The position numbers and the translations under genes were made by a program. The notes beneath the pieces are model-generated. The model searched no databases and was not told where the DNA came from. It saw only the letters and a program-made list of their open reading frames with translations. A stretch of 64,000 nucleotides of DNA, from the NCBI GenBank assembly GCA_008360955.1, contig LUCM01008380.1, positions 172,079 to 236,078 on the forward strand, written 5' to 3'. Positions 1 to 14,319 of this stretch are shown here, in pieces (position 1 is the stretch's first letter; every line of letters begins with the position of its first letter). The stretch is from Fasciolopsis buskii (lineage: Eukaryota; Platyhelminthes; Trematoda; Plagiorchiida; Fasciolidae).

Positions 1-671
1 GGACCAACGAGGCTAATTTCAATTCGGTCAGATTGCCGGTAGCACAGAGCTGGATGAAAACCAGCATTTATACGTCAAATGATTATAAAGAAAATGAAAG
101 AACGATTCTTTAACAGTCTGACTTTGGAATGATAGGCGATGATTAATTGCACTGGGACATGAAATTTGTGAGTTTGACTTATCTCACTATCCGTTCACTA
201 CCCCCATCTAGCAGTCGTATGTCGACGGAAGTCTCCCTTCTGGTAACTATGTACACTTTCGTTTTGGTAGTAACGAAATTAAAAGGATGAAAAGAAACTC
301 CGTGAGCCGGAAAAGGACCAAAGCTCGCTGCCGTACTAGACAGACAACTGAGCTGTTTCCGTGTGACTGCTGAACTCATAATATGCAAGCGAATGCACGG
401 TGTGGCTCAAGGACTATTCAGTCTGGAACTTGTGAAACTGAGGTTGTTGCAGACTTTGAAAACAACCTGTGATGCATTTATTTATGTAGACAGATAGCGC
501 AAATAAAGTGGTCCGACAAATTAACACAACATAACGTGACGAGAGCCAAAGCGCGGCGCTTGCTGTGAGGGACGGAAACATGATTAGCTCTTATTCTTCC
601 CCAATAGTAGACGGCAAACTCTTGCTCCATTCTATTTCAACGCTTTGAGTGGTAATAGTTTATCCGAGCAG
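1..671. other. non-coding, nothing recognised
   Basis: No open frame here shows domain-like sequence, a splice-site pair or a repeat that I can name. It is AT-rich sequence of the kind seen between genes or inside introns. Confidence 0.5.
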
Positions 672-855
672 AATGTTTTTCTATCTTTTACTTCATTTAT
701 TAATGAAATAACAATGCACATTTTTCAGAAACAGGGCCGCGGCCAACAGAGGGACGCTGAGTGGGGAAGTTGGCCGACGGTAGGAGGACTCACACCCGCG
801 ACCTCCACGTCCAAACGTTACGTCCTTATCTTCTTGGCCACTGCCGGTAGACTGA
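672..855 (-). repeat. tRNA-derived SINE, copy A (diverged)
   Basis: Read on the minus strand, this begins with an A-box-like GTGGCCAAGAAG (complement of about 830-842). About 35 bases later comes a decayed B box (complement of 785-796). A body and an AT-rich tail follow. It aligns along its length with the copies at 34.75-34.95 kb (same strand) and 22.24-22.40 kb (opposite strand), sharing the blocks GTGGGGAAGTT-like and TTAATGAAATAA-like on the plus strand. SINEs of this kind are transcribed by RNA polymerase III and moved by a LINE partner. This copy is too decayed to be active. Confidence 0.6.
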
Positions 856-3800
856 AGACCACAAAAAATATTTCAATGTTTCCGAATTAGGTTTAGTGAA
901 ATTTATACATGCATTCAACGTGGTCGTGTTCAAACTCATACGTAGATGTCGTTCGGGCATTCATCAAGGAAAACTAGTCGGATGAGCTCGCGGACCAATC
1001 CGAATGACCCAACTCATTTACACAAGTACGCTGTAAGAAAATTTCGCATCAGACAGCTTTTGCCCCCAAGCACAAACCAACTTTCGTCCGTTCTGATTCA
1101 GACAATTTTTCTTCTGGAAATATGATTTAACAGACTCGGTGACGGTAAAATTGCGTTTGTTCTGTGACATTTGATGAATTAGTTAAAGCCAGTTGTCATA
1201 TACGTTTCCCAGTATTCTTTGCTTTGGTCACAATCTTCTAAGGGCAAAGTAAAAGCGATAGTTATATGTGAATTTCGTCCACCAGCCGGCTTGGACTTCG
1301 CCGAGGTCGACAGATTTTCACATGTTGGTTTACTCTTCCGTTGGCTGGTGTAGCAAAACCAAAGTTTCTAATCAACCTTCCTTCGCCCATTAAATCCTAT
1401 CGATTATTAAATCGGATAGCCTGTTTAACAACCTTTTCATACCATGCGAAACTCATGACAATACCCAAAACACTTTTGTGCCTTTATTCCGGAAATCTTC
1501 AGAGATGCCAGAAATCTCTAGCCTGCAATGGTCGAAGTCTTACTAGAGAAAGATCAGGGTTTACTCGTGTCTGGCTTCGATTTTCCACTTGTCAGTTGAT
1601 TTGTTCCGATTGTTTTTTCAGTGCGCAATATGTAAATGAGAACAATTGCAATCGGCTTGAATAGCAAGTAGTCCCGTACTTTTGATGAGAGAAGAAATTT
1701 TCTCTACTCACCAATCTTGCATAAACCCAATACTCCAGACGAGATTCTTGTGCAAAAACACTATCGGACTTCACATGCTTAAAGACGAGTGAACTGAAGA
1801 TTGCTGGGCAAGTACACCTGACGGGCGACAACAATCGCAAAACCGCTCTTATGCTTCTTGTGAAGCTCTGTTTTCACATCCGTATACGGTACTACTTACA
1901 ATTACCGTGGAAAACTTGTAAGCATTTATCCCCATCCTGAAGGCTATCTTTGACCAGCTGGCGAAAACCGCCCATAAATCACAGTTGTAATTCAAAATAG
2001 ACTCAACATTCACTTCCACTTCTAGTGTTTAAAGCAAGGTTCTTGTAGTCGTTGATATGTATGATTTTTCTACTCAAACGTTTATACCGTACAATACGGC
2101 TTTGAGAATCTTTAGTCAATCCAGCTGGGAGACCTGGTTTTTAGTATGTTCTGGTCACTGAATCTGACATTACCGTGTCAAACGTTTTATCATCAGCCGA
2201 GGCCGTTACACATAGCCGACGTTCTTTCAGCTGGAGATGAATTACTTACGATCTGAACGTGAAGATCGGAAATCAGACGCATCGAGAAAACCTACTAGTC
2301 GACATCAAAAGTCAGTTTAGTGAGGTCACTAGAGTTACTTCCCAAACCTCTGTAAGTTGACGGACGATCCGGAAAGGCATTTTGTCTAACAAGTTGTACG
2401 TTTTTTTTCTGTGCACAAGGTTTCATTTACATTTTACTCGCCGGTAGCTGAAATTTACAGAACAGGAAAAATTGAGACACTCGACATCCTATTTCAGACC
2501 AAAACAGCATACCTGTTTCTTAAATGTGACGAAACCTTTGCTGATTACACCTTTATCCTCAACATAGATTGTATTCAGTTCTGAAACATTACCATGGAGA
2601 TGCGACTTTGAAGAAATCTTAATTATTACTGGTTCCAGTCTTTTTTTACCACCTCGCAAAAATGCAGATTCGCCTACCCACACCTTTCGATTTCGGTTGG
2701 AGAACAAACAAATAACACGTTGCATTTTCAGACAACAAAATGGCTAGGCGATCACAGAAAGCACTCGGACGGTCCACTCACCAAAAACCGGAATTGAACG
2801 GTCACTACTCGGATTTCTCAAACTTTGCTGAAAACATCTACAGATAAGACTTGTTAAAGAAGCTCTAATAGCATACCAGAAATATCTATTATTACTAACC
2901 GTTGAATGGGCAGTGTAGTTTTCTTCGGTTACTCCAAACGATTCCTAGACAATGGCATTTGTAATATGCCCAGAAACGATCCAGTAAATGCTTAGTTCAC
3001 ATTAGTGTATAAGGCTATTCATCTCGGGCAAAATGCAGCGCGAATTCCGGTGAGCCCTGCGTTCCCAGCAAATCTAATTCAACTTCTACGGCGGAATCGG
3101 AGAATGACTTCGGACAGTCGTGAAAATAGCCGCTTGACACTTTCTGCTCACTTATTGTTTATCCCATCATATGCACATCGACAGAACGAACCATCTGTCT
3201 GCAAACCGGATGTCTAGACAAACCGCCGAAGCAGCTGTTACGATGATGCACAATTTTTAATGAAAATCAACAAAGCCACAATTCACGTTCACCAGTGGTA
3301 TTTGTACATCGCTAACGCAGAAGTGACCCGGAATTGTCTTCCAAGCCACTGATAGGGTAATGCATCTGGTAACAACTAGCATCCCGTGGCACGTTGATTA
3401 TCAGGTCACATAATCTAATTTTATTCGCGCAAAAGCTACTTACGCAATCAACCTATTCTCCATAGATTCGGTCCTAATTTCGTGACTGAGCACTGCATTG
3501 AAATTTGACAAAACTCTCTGTTCATCATATTATTGTTACTAAGATAAAGTTCCATAAATTTCGATCTTTTCACATAAAATAGTTCACCACGTGATACTAT
3601 AAAACTTTAGATTGTTTTATACATGCATTTGACACGAGTAAGGTGAAAGATTAACATCTTGTAATAACTTTATTCCTTCTCTTCTGATGCAGTTTCCCAA
3701 ATACCCACAGAAATCTCCTCCCGGGGCATCTGTGGACCGGAATGTTCCGCAAACTTATATGATAACGACGTGAGCCATTTCGCAGAAAATGTGCAAGACG

Positions 3801-6800
3801 AATGGTGAACTTTTATTTGTTTTCGTCTGAAGACTAGAGAAAAACGAATTGGGCAGAATTTTCGATCACTCAAAACAGGGATCGGAGATGTGGGATGCAG
3901 TTGGATCAGTTCAAAGTACGCGATACTATGAGCACGATCACGCAACAGCATCAAAATAAGTTTAATTTAAAATGCACCATCAGTGACAATGAAGCAAATC
4001 GTTTGCAGTTGAGTCCGGTAAACATGAGACGATGGAGTCTAAGTGATATACAGTTAAGATAACAAATCGATCACCCAAAATACACTTCAGACTAAAATTA
4101 CAGTTGGCCTCTCACTTCGCTTTTTTGGTGATAACCAAATGGGAAACGTGAATTTCATGAGATGGAAATGGTTGTTTCAAACATCTTGTACATCACATCC
4201 ATAAACCCCACTTGAAAAAGGCACAGTTGTCGACGTGTAGATTTGCCTCTAACTCTGATAAACTACTGAGTCACACGTAACGGTATAACTGTCAGCCTCC
4301 TGCTCATCCCTATCGAACAATCTTAAACGAATGTAGCACAACCAAGCTTTTGAACATGAAGTCTACGATAACCTGATCTTTAAATATCACTTTCATCGTA
4401 GAAACGCATGCCTTTATTAATACTTTTACAGAGACTTTGTCATTTTAGGGAGCAGTCTATCCACTAAACATTAAATTGTTACTCCTCCAGGTGTTTTCAA
4501 CGTTACTGGTGCCGCCAAAGGAAATCAATCGGGAGATCCGGTAGCTTGCCCCTCTTGCAAGTTGCAATGCATCACATCTTGCTGCACCGACTTATGCGCG
4601 TTCAGTTGGCCAAATTAAAGTAAAAAGCAAAGTAGTCAATATTTTACCTCGTCAAAACCGTATAGCAGGACGCGTTAAATAAGTATCATGGTCTTTCATA
4701 ATGGGTTGTTGAAGCCGTCGGCTGAGATGAGGTCCCAGCTGGTTAGGATATATGGTGAACAAGATAAATCGGAATTCCTAGAAATTTTAACTCAGAAATG
4801 CGTAAAACGAAAAGCTGGACTTGTAAAAACATGAAATCTACACTTTGCCAGATCATTACATAAAGGGTGAACCATATGTGCAAATATCTTTTGCACCAAC
4901 GTTTCACAGGCCAAGAAAATTTTGATCACACCGTTGAATGAATAATGGTTTAGATGCCATGCAGGTTAGATGATAAATATCGAACAGCCGTCGACGAATG
5001 ATTTTAAAGCAAATCCCGAAAAAATAACGGGCGTAAAATAAAGAATAGTAGAAGAGATCACATCGATATAAACTCACACATGAGGCAATATTCTGTTTTT
5101 TCCATGGATGTTCTAGGCATTCTCGTTTAGAAAGACAGTCCACAGGAGCTTTTTACACGGGTGATAATGTGAAAAGACACCTGAACGTTTTAGTGTCCAG
5201 TGCAACAAATGGTTCACAGAATCCACCGTGACAATTTTGTCTCTGATCACAAACATCAGACGGCAGTGCTGGCCGAGAAGGTGGGAACAAACACTGGACA
5301 AACTCGGGTAAATTAAGGTAGAAAATCAATCGAAATCAATCAAAAACCATGCTTTGGACAGGCCGCAAAGTCTTTATTTACAAATAATACCTAGCAGAGA
5401 GCAACGTTCTCAGTCGCCTTAGATAAATGTCTGCATGAATTAATGAGCAGGTGGCTGGTGTAATTGGGAAACGAGTGTGGAGAAACGAACCACACTGAAT
5501 TAATCCTGATTTGTCAACTACGGGCTCTATTGTTTTTCCTTCCAGTTGTTTGCATTCCTGTTTGTTAATGAAATCATTTGACGGAGCGGTAATTAGGGCC
5601 TATTAATATCATATATCTCCCATCTGGGAAATAAACTGAATGTGACTGCGTTCAGCGTGAACCTATCAAATATATAAATAAATTGAATGAGGTCATCTGG
5701 AGCGAATATGAGCTCTTAGGTAAAGCATGTGCAATCAACATGAAGCCGGAAGACGCTCGGACAGTAGATCAACAGGGCTTGGTTGAAACAGGGGGAATTA
5801 TACAATTTCAAAATAGAAGCAGTCGTGGTTATTCTCTGACGGTCAGGAAATAAAAGGTAATTATAACGATGTGTTAATAGAAGAAGTGAAGATATGATTA
5901 AGAGCCATAGAAATGTGCAAGCTTGCCAAAACAATACGATAGCAACCACTGAGCAGGGTGATGCTGGCACTTGTTTAACTTCATGGAAGCCAAACGCTAA
6001 CCTAATCGCCTTGACTACTCTTCGAAAACAAACTTTCAACGCTGCTTTAAAGCATTTACATTACTGGACCACAATGTTCCCCATGATCGAGATACTCAAG
6101 ATGGTTATCTTTCTCCGCATGAGTTATGTGAGAGTAGTTGATCGCTTATGATTTCCATTTCTATTGGTAAACTATATACCCTCATGTCAGATGTATCGTT
6201 GGTCGCTATCCGGTCCCAAGTAGATAGGTATGCATTAAAGCACGATTTCCATCAAGACTGCAAACATTTCACAATGCACTTGCCATTTCCTAATGGATAA
6301 CTAATTGTTGGTTCCACATGGTAAATCTACTGTTTCTTCGCAATTATTTCGGTTCGTTTTACTCACTGCCTTCAAGCGCATCTTTTTAGCGTTCCATTAC
6401 CATCATTATCAATCGTCATGTCATTTGTGAACAAATTATTACTTTCCCAAGAGAACTCAAAGTGCCGCACCTAATACAACACTAAAAATCACAAAATTCA
6501 TTCAAATATCAGATTTGTATCCGTAACCCCGAATCATTTGAGTGCCCCATCCAAATTATCCAATGGACGAAAAAACCCAATTGTTAATTTATAAAAATCT
6601 GCCGTTTCTACCTTGAGTTGACAAATTTCATCCTCTCTCTACTAGCTTCATAAAGGGCCATCAAAACAATGGAGAACGAACTCGCTTTGTTCACGAAAAT
6701 CCCGCACACCTAGAGAAGTAGGTGTTGCACGTGCGCGCCTGTGTGACTTTCATTTATTTTATCGGTTTTCCGAATCAACGACCGATTGGTCAGCCTTATT

Positions 6801-9800
6801 TTTTGCCTTCCGATTGAACTTGTTTAAAGTTGCTTCGTTGTGGACCCTGAACATTTCACAATGACTGACTGACTTGCCGCCTGCTTCACCCCGTTCGCCT
6901 CTCTATATACAAGGCGTCCAATTATTGTTGGCTGTCAGATGGCACCTGGTAGCTAATCCGACCACGCAGTCACTTTCTGTCCATGCGTACGATAAGCGCT
7001 CACGCTTTGGCACGACCGAAACGGCATTCCGTTATCTTCATTGATTTACCACTTTCTCACCCCATTGCATCTTCGCGCGTCCAATTAAAGCTGGTGAAAC
7101 GCCTCGGTTACATTCATCCCATTGTTACACAGAAGTCCTGACACTCCGTCCACCCACTGACAATAAAACAACTTCGTTTCCTTTTTTTCCCTATCCATGT
7201 CACTAGATTAGCATACAGTACAGTCATAAATCAAGTACCTGCGTTTAAAAATCATTTTTTCCTAACTAATTAATTTGACACAAGTAATCAGGCATTGGGC
7301 GATATCAATCTTCAGTTCGCCATTAAATGTTCAGAGAAACCCCTTTTCATTTCGCTAGCCTCCACTGTTTCCTTTGGATTGTTCAAAGAAGTCCTGCTGT
7401 GATTTAGCTCCAGCAAGCGATGGTTCTTCAATCGGTTGTCAAACTAATGCCAAATAAACAAATGGGAGCCAGTGCAAACTATACAGATGAGTTTTATTAG
7501 CACCAGTCATCGAGATTTGTCAACCCTATTCCCATTCGAGTATGTTTCTTTCAGTACAAACAATTTACCGTGCAAACCAAAATAAAGCGAAGGGCTTGAA
7601 ATCCGCTGTTTGATTCGAACACGTCTGTCACTTGTTGCAATCAACTATGACATTTTAACCAGTCATCTCACGCCAATGATCAGTGTAACTTGAATTTTCC
7701 ACTTTTGATAAAAATAAATTTAATTTAGGTAGAAAACTTCCATTACGAATTAAAATAACACCACAGCGGTGGACGTTCGACACCATGGCTTTTCCACCTA
7801 ATCGTCTCCAATCCGAGGCCATCCAAAGACAGACAAATTATTCCCCGAGCAGTCTGCAGTTGGCAGTAAAATGTCCAAAAAGATAAAACAAATTTGGCAT
7901 TTCCTTGATAAGGAAAGAAAGGATAAAAAACCGCCAAGCCGCTTGTTTGGTGGAAAACATTCAATCCTTGGTGAATTTGATTCGGCAGTTTATGAAGTAT
8001 ACTCTACCTTAACCATCATAGTAATGAGATTGTTGCCAGTATGGCGAGACTTGATCGCTTTGGTGAGTTTGAGACTGAATCCCGTTGTTCTGACATTTGA
8101 ATCGGGCGTAGGGATAAACGGCATCACTAGTGGTAGTGGTGAAACTTTTTCCATGTGGGTTTGGTTTCGATCTCCGAAAGTTCGGAGATCCGAATCTGAT
8201 ATCCACCGATCACTTTGGCGACAGACGTAAGTCCCTGTCGCCGGCAGGCTACCAAGTCTAACATTTCGCTCTACGCCAGTTCGTTTCAGGTACATAGCAA
8301 TGGGTTCCACCATTTTCATGTGTGATTCGAGTGGTTATGGACCATACCGATTTCACTGCACCAATATGCAAATGTAGCGTAAACAAATAACGAAATGGGC
8401 CAATATATCAAGGAAAAACGAACTGCGCTTCTACGAGAAATATGTTTCAAAGCCATCCGAAGGATGCGCGAAGAGTGTCAAAAGGTTTAAAATCGTAGCA
8501 AGACGGAATTTCTATTCGTGGGCCCTGGAATGATCGTGACGGGCACAGTCCAGCCTAGCACACGCGGCTAAACAATTGAAAATTTAAGTCATCGTGTATG
8601 AAATCGGACCAAACCTTAAAATGCTCAAATATTCGGGATTCAGTTGGGCATCGCTGAGGCTGCACATGATGACGCAACATTGACTGAGCCACGGAGAGTT
8701 GTGTCAGTGTGCTCCAGGCAAGCAAAATCAAAGTGTGTGCACGTTTAATTTGGAATGAGAGATTCGGGACTTCCTATAATTTCAGACCGTTTCGATCACC
8801 CTAGCGCATCCTTGAGATGTGAGTGATCCTTAATTTGTTAGTTTCATCTTTTCTCACTCATTGTGAACGGTGGTTGAATTTTGCGTCTGCAGACGGTTCC
8901 TCTCTTAGAACGTATCTTATTGATACTGATAAAATGCACTGCTTTTAAGTTAATCTCCTGTGGACTCCATAAATCAAAATTCTGCCTGCATCTAGAACCC
9001 CGTTTGCTGAAATTATACCTAGAGGACCACTCCCGCGTACGAAAACCTTCGGGATTCGCTTCGCACATTCACTAACGCATGCGATCCCAAAACAGGATTT
9101 GTCAACTAGGATGTTACCTAGGCATTTTGAATGTTGAACTTGGTGCCTTCAAGCTAGTTTTATCAATGAAGATTATTTGTGGTATACAGGCGATATCCTA
9201 ACCATCAAACCTGCAACTGTACACCGAAACGTATCAGCTGTTCTGTATGGATAAGAAGCACGTGCACTGCTCACGGTTGAAGCTTGAGTGGCGCTGACAG
9301 AATGACAAAATATGAATGACACGTTGTCATGTGTTGTCTTAAGATGCGGTACTTGTTTGAACGTAGGTAAAGGCGGACAATTTATGCCATAGTATTTGTG
9401 TGCCAATCGTGCGGTTAGCCATTTGCCCGGTAGTCGACAATAGGAGCTGACAACACAAAAAGTGAATCGAACCATTGCGTTTAGTATTTGACAAAGACCT
9501 GTATACAAATACATTTTCATTTGTTTACAGTCGATCTCATATTTAGTAATTTCATGCTGTTATTCTACTACGGATAGATTAGGGCTTGCGAAGTGTCAGC
9601 ACAGTAAAAATGTTAACCTTGCTTCATGTCTTTGCGATCGGCATTTTGTATAATTCCATGACTTGCTCACAAAAACAACATTCCATACAATATTCATCGT
9701 TCAGATTCGTGAAGATTTACACTTTATTTCTGAATAATTGTTATTTCGCCGCGGACTGTAATTGTTGATTATATTTAGGTTGACAATGGCCTACTAATCA

Positions 9801-11754
9801 TCTGGTTACTAAACAATCAAACACAGCTTTGATTAGGTGATTTAACCACTCAGAAAATTTATTTGAATATCAAATAGACTGTACCAATAATTGATGTTCC
9901 CTGCTTGAGATCAAAGACAATGCAAAGGCCATCGGTCTCTGGATTGTACGCAATAATTTGTTCCGGAATATTGAAAGTCATAAATCATGTGGTTCTTCTA
10001 CTTTAATATCACAGTGTAAATTTTCTAACAAGGAAATTCAACACCTTTAATGATTAATCAATAGAAGAATGGTAGTATTTGTGTATCCCTGTCGCCGATA
10101 GGGACTCCCCGACGAGTCCATGTGAATCAAATTGATTAACGCATGCAAACCATCTGCCACAGCGTCATGAAAATCGAGTCGTGAATTAGTTTCTCCGTCT
10201 AACCTTTCCTGGACCTGGTTCCATTGATATGCTGGGAAAAGAATAAATGCAATCGTTGCATGCTATATGCGAGGGCTCTTCAACCTTGCCCGATGGTGTA
10301 TCCGGTAGAGTCGGCCTGGCACAGGCTTCGAAACGCGAAGTTTTAGACTGGAACGCTTAACCAAAATGTTTCCGTTTTCAAAATACATTGTGTGACTTTC
10401 TGTTTGAAAAATAATTTTTCCATGATCTTTCAAATGATTACAAATACCATAATAATGACATTTTGTGCACATATTTTTCCGGTCTTATGAAAAATGTGTC
10501 GGCAGAAAACGACATCGTACACAATAAACTATCTAGAGCGGATCCATTTAGACTATAAAATCAAAGTCAACAAATACCCCTTAGGTGGTAGCACAATATT
10601 TCATGCGGCATGATTGAAAGCCTCAGGCAGTGAATGTTGTGCATTCCCCTTCCAACTACTCCAAATAAAATCTGGATTTTCTTTACCCTATTGTTCGGTT
10701 CTCAACGAGGTATTGACAATAATCGGAGCACAATCACTGGTTGCACAAACTGAATTCAACTGGATTTGACGGTTGATTATGGCGGGTGCCCATTAGCAGT
10801 CCTAATGATGCACACTAAGGAAAAAATCGGTTGAATTTGCTAAACTGGTCCGAGTAGTTAGAAATTTGATTTTCCTTGTAAATAAAATGGCCGCACGATA
10901 TTTGGTACTCATGCATGCGTTTCTCGTCGAATGGTCGTAAACACGAAACAAAATAGATGATTAGGCGACAAATGCCTATGTGATCCGGTCTGATGGAACG
11001 ATGATTACAAGTGGGCGATAACCTCCGCGACATCACTTTTGATAATAGGAGAAATATTGCACACCAACTGCTGTGTTGCATACAACCCATGCAAGATAAT
11101 AGACCGCATAAAGCAGAGCGTCTCCTTGTCGGCGCTTAAACACCTTCTGTATAAAAAAAATAATGAAAAGATAATAAAACAGCTGATCCGATGTAGCCAC
11201 ACCTCTAATGACAAGTGACAATTGCAATTAATTTTACTTTAAAAGAACAAGCTTTAAGACAAGGTCAAGCTGATACGGAGCGATAATTGTGCAGGGCAAC
11301 AGATATCTTTTGAGAACACCTAAGTGACCTATTTTTTAAAACGCTTGGAAAACTTAAAAATCGTAATCATAATTTTCAAGCAAAATTAGCTAGGAAAGAT
11401 TTTTGACAGGCTAAGATTCATTTTAAGAATTGATATTGAATTCTATACGACGCTCCGCAGGCCGCTTATCATTCTCGGGAAATTTTACTCCAGACTCGTC
11501 TAGGTAATTTTTCATATAGCTTTCACATTATCATAAAATTTCCTGACGACATGCCAGCTTCACTTAAGGTCAATTCAAATGGAGAGTTTGAATATCGCAT
11601 TTGAAGTAGCACATTTTCGATCATCAAACGTAGATTATAAGAAAATGACCAATGCTGTCTAATCATCAAACAGTTTGTACATGAAAACGGCCTGAACTGT
11701 TTTTTTCACTACTGAATTGCTTGAAACTTAACTCTTATATTTCCAGAGGAAGAA
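856..11754. other. long non-coding stretch, no gene recognised
   Basis: I found no supported gene in this stretch. Open frames of 60-119 codons occur on both strands, including an antisense pair at 7.87-8.32 kb, but none shows a recognisable domain. A short motif around CCCTGTCGCCG appears near 8,234 and 10,087 and may mark an unidentified old repeat. The stretch is probably intergenic or intronic. Confidence 0.45.
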
Positions 11755-12330
11755 TTGGGTTAGGCGGACAAATTTACTAATTGCGGAAATGGCATTTCAC
11801 CTGGTGGTCGTATATCGGACGAAGTGTCGTTATGCATTAAGAAGGCTTGATGGACAGCTATCAGTGTGAGGGCTTTGCGGCGCACACGTGACATTTGTTT
11901 AACGATTATGGATTATACACAACAACAATGAGATTCATGTTGCAGCATGGCTCAGAAACATGGGTATTCATAACAGACGTGCGAAGACTTTCGGCCGTTT
12001 GAGAGCTGTTGTCTCGATATCATTGGTAGAATATCGTAGGGAACTCGGTCCGCGAATCTGCGGTTAGTCAAAGTACGATGCGCCCCGCTACCGAATCTTT
12101 AGAACTATGAATAGGCTAGGGCCAAGAAGACTTTAACCAGCTAAGTGGCTCGTACAGATGCACTTAGACTGCTCGATTGCAGCAGATGAGATCACCCCAA
12201 TCTATGGCGGATAGAATGGGTGATATGGTTCAATGTCGTGGCAACTGGCTTTAATGAATCTGAGATTTTGCTCTCCTTTAGAGTTCTTCAACCTACCATT
12301 TTGCAGTCGACCTCTCATTATTTATGATTC
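11755..12330 (+). pseudogene. LINE relic, C-terminal part of reverse transcriptase ORF
   Basis: Translation across several frame changes gives fragments typical of the region after the RT domain in APE-type non-LTR retrotransposons of flukes: ISPGGRISDEVSLCIKKA (about 11,797-11,850), then GSETWVFITDVRRLSAV (about 11,949-11,999), then a frame-shifted CCLDIIGRIS followed by a stop. In intact elements these read as a continuous 'SPGG..SDE...RI.KA ... LLYGSETW ...DVRRLS.FDHRCLR.I' segment. Stops and frameshifts show that it is dead. The EN and RT core are not detectable upstream, so it is a 5'-truncated insertion, probably of the same broad LINE group as the relic at 41.7-43.5 kb. Confidence 0.65.
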
Positions 12331-13302
12331 TTCTTGTCTTTGCTTAGATGGCTCTGTGACATAGCAGCCAAACTCAGAATAGGGTGAAACAATTTTTCTG
12401 TTTGGAAAACTGCAATCGACTGAATTTTTGTATCGTTGAAATATATCAATCCATCTGGCTTAAAATGTAAACAGTTCAAAAAAGTTTCATGCTATTTCTT
12501 CAGAAATTTTATTTGCGTGCAATATTTATTATTTTTAGACAATAAAAAAGGAACTTGCGATACAATTATTAGTTGGATCCCGATTTTCTACACATACCTT
12601 TCATCATGGCTCAACACATTATGACCTATCTGGCATAGTGATGTTTTTCTGTTATTTTCTAACACCAGTTTCAAGATTTTGCACTTCGGAGTACTCTCTT
12701 TTAACCGAACACTGGAAACAACGAAAACATCACACAGACGGAGGGGGTCAATGGTGATGAGTCAACTATCAAAAGGGCTAAGCTTTTTAAGTGTTGTCAA
12801 CAGACACGTGAGCACTTTCATGTTTTATTTATGTGTAAATGTATTTGCATAACCAGGCATCGGCACCTAGAAAACGATACAATTCTATTTGGCATCCCAT
12901 TTCTGGTCGTTTTATTGATAACTCCAACCCACGGTGTCCATAAAGTCAGTATCGTGACACTTGGGCACATATGTCAGAGCTTTAAATATCTCCCGTTTGA
13001 AGGGCTACAACGGAGACCTCCCTTCTGAAATCGTCAACCGTTATCCTGTCATTAATCTTGGAACGAAAACAGTGGCTGACTGAAGATGATTGTCCAGAAA
13101 CTTCGACCGGTTAGAAGCTGTGGAATGCGCATCCAGTGACCAGCTACTATGCTGTGTTTTGTCACAAATTTGGAGCTATTATTTTCTTGCAGCAGCCATT
13201 AACTTCGTAATTTAATTCTGGTGTAATTTTAGATTGAGTCCACGGTGTTTCCTTTGCTTGTTTACTTCCAACTCAGGAAACATTCTCTTTTCAAAATTGC
13301 AG

Positions 13303-13584
13303 TTTCTGGCATTTTCGATGCTCATCTCGTCAACAAATGGACAGCTTTTCCAGCCCCATGCATACTACCAGGCATTAACGTACTCAAATCATTCGGGTAA
13401 TGAAAATACAAGTAATTCTCAGCGGAAAACTGAGGTATCCGAAGATGAAAATGAACTTGACCTATCCACCGAGGAGTTTGCCAATCTTTTCCATTCATTC
13501 ATTTTTACCAGGCAGTTGTTTTCAAGTGGCAATCAAAGATTAGGACACGACTTAATAAACGGACCATTGTTGTTTGCCTCTTGA
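13303..13584 (+). CDS. candidate terminal exon of an unidentified gene
   Basis: An open frame of about 93 codons follows a reasonable 3' splice site (TTTTCAAAATTGCAG ending at 13,302) and runs to a TGA at 13,582. It encodes a hydrophobic stretch (FLAFSMLISS), a Gln/Tyr/Asn-rich segment, an acidic segment (EVSEDENELDLSTEEF) and an Arg/Leu-rich tail. The composition is more protein-like than neighbouring frames, and the hydrophobic start followed by a polar body would fit a secreted precursor, but I recognise no family. An alternative 3' splice site (CCAACTCAG) lies 24 bases upstream. It could also be a chance open frame. Confidence 0.3.
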   Translation, partial: FLAFSMLISSTNGQLFQPHAYYQALTYSNHSGNENTSNSQRKTEVSEDENELDLSTEEFANLFHSFIFTRQLFSSGNQRLGHDLINGPLLFAS

Positions 13585-14082
13585 ATAGACCCAGCCTCTT
13601 GGCTGGATCTGCTTGTTTTACAGATTCTGGAAAGCGTTAGTTGAGTTGAAACGTGAAGAAAAATGATGACTCGTCAGTTCATAATTGATTCTATTCCCCA
13701 TTTCCGACAGTTCCAAAGGGAACGGCCAAATTAAGTAGACACGAACGTCCTTTCGTCAGTTAGAACCCAATGGTTCCTATTGATTTTCCATGATCAACAC
13801 TCACTTATTGATTATTTCACTAGTTAATTTGGTTCATCGTTACTTAATGATTTTTTCACGCGGCGTTTTTGTTCAGCTTATTGATTGACGTAATCGTTGC
13901 CATGTCGCGCGACCACATTGATCTCTGATCAGAATAATGGATATGTCGAATCGATATCCACAGCCCACGCATTATTCAGGTCAATTTTCGTACAGCTCCA
14001 CCTTTTCAGCTTCATTCGCCTACTCGTTCTAAATGTGTAATGTTGCGGATCAATTATTTCTTTGGAATCTGCCATCATTAGA

Positions 14083-14312
14083 CCACTTCGTCTGCAATGG
14101 TTTTTCACTCAGTCGAGTTTTTCATTTGAAGAATTTTCGACTGTAAGTCACGGTGTTAAAGGCAAAAAGTCGATGCCATTTGCATTGACAGATATTGCTG
14201 GAATACTATTGGAGACTAGGTTACCACCACCAGAAAGTTCGGTATTTTTTCGAATCATAGATGACTCGGTTAAACATACCATACTGAATAAGGAATGGGA
14301 GTTTTTACCCCG
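14083..14312 (+). CDS. candidate internal exon, unidentified
   Basis: An open frame follows a possible 3' splice site (CATCATTAG ending at 14,082) and ends at a possible donor (CCCCG|GTAATAG near 14,312). The deduced peptide contains GKKSMPFALTDIAGILLET and FFRIIDDSVKHTILNKEWEF, which look like ordered protein, but I know no match. A strong internal donor, ACT|GTAAGT at about 14,144, would give a shorter exon. It may belong with the open frame at 13.3 kb, but nothing beyond proximity and strand links them. Confidence 0.2.
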
Positions 14313-14319
14313 GTAATAG

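Noticed and set aside
7871..8319. Overlapping antisense frames of 119 and 109 codons
   Set aside because: Neither shows a domain or matched splice sites. Antisense open-frame pairs of this size arise by chance or from old repeats.
10081..10130. GACGAGTCC-containing stem as a ribozyme or structured RNA
   Set aside because: The stem is short and the hammerhead consensus is not met. It is better left as unidentified repeat sequence.
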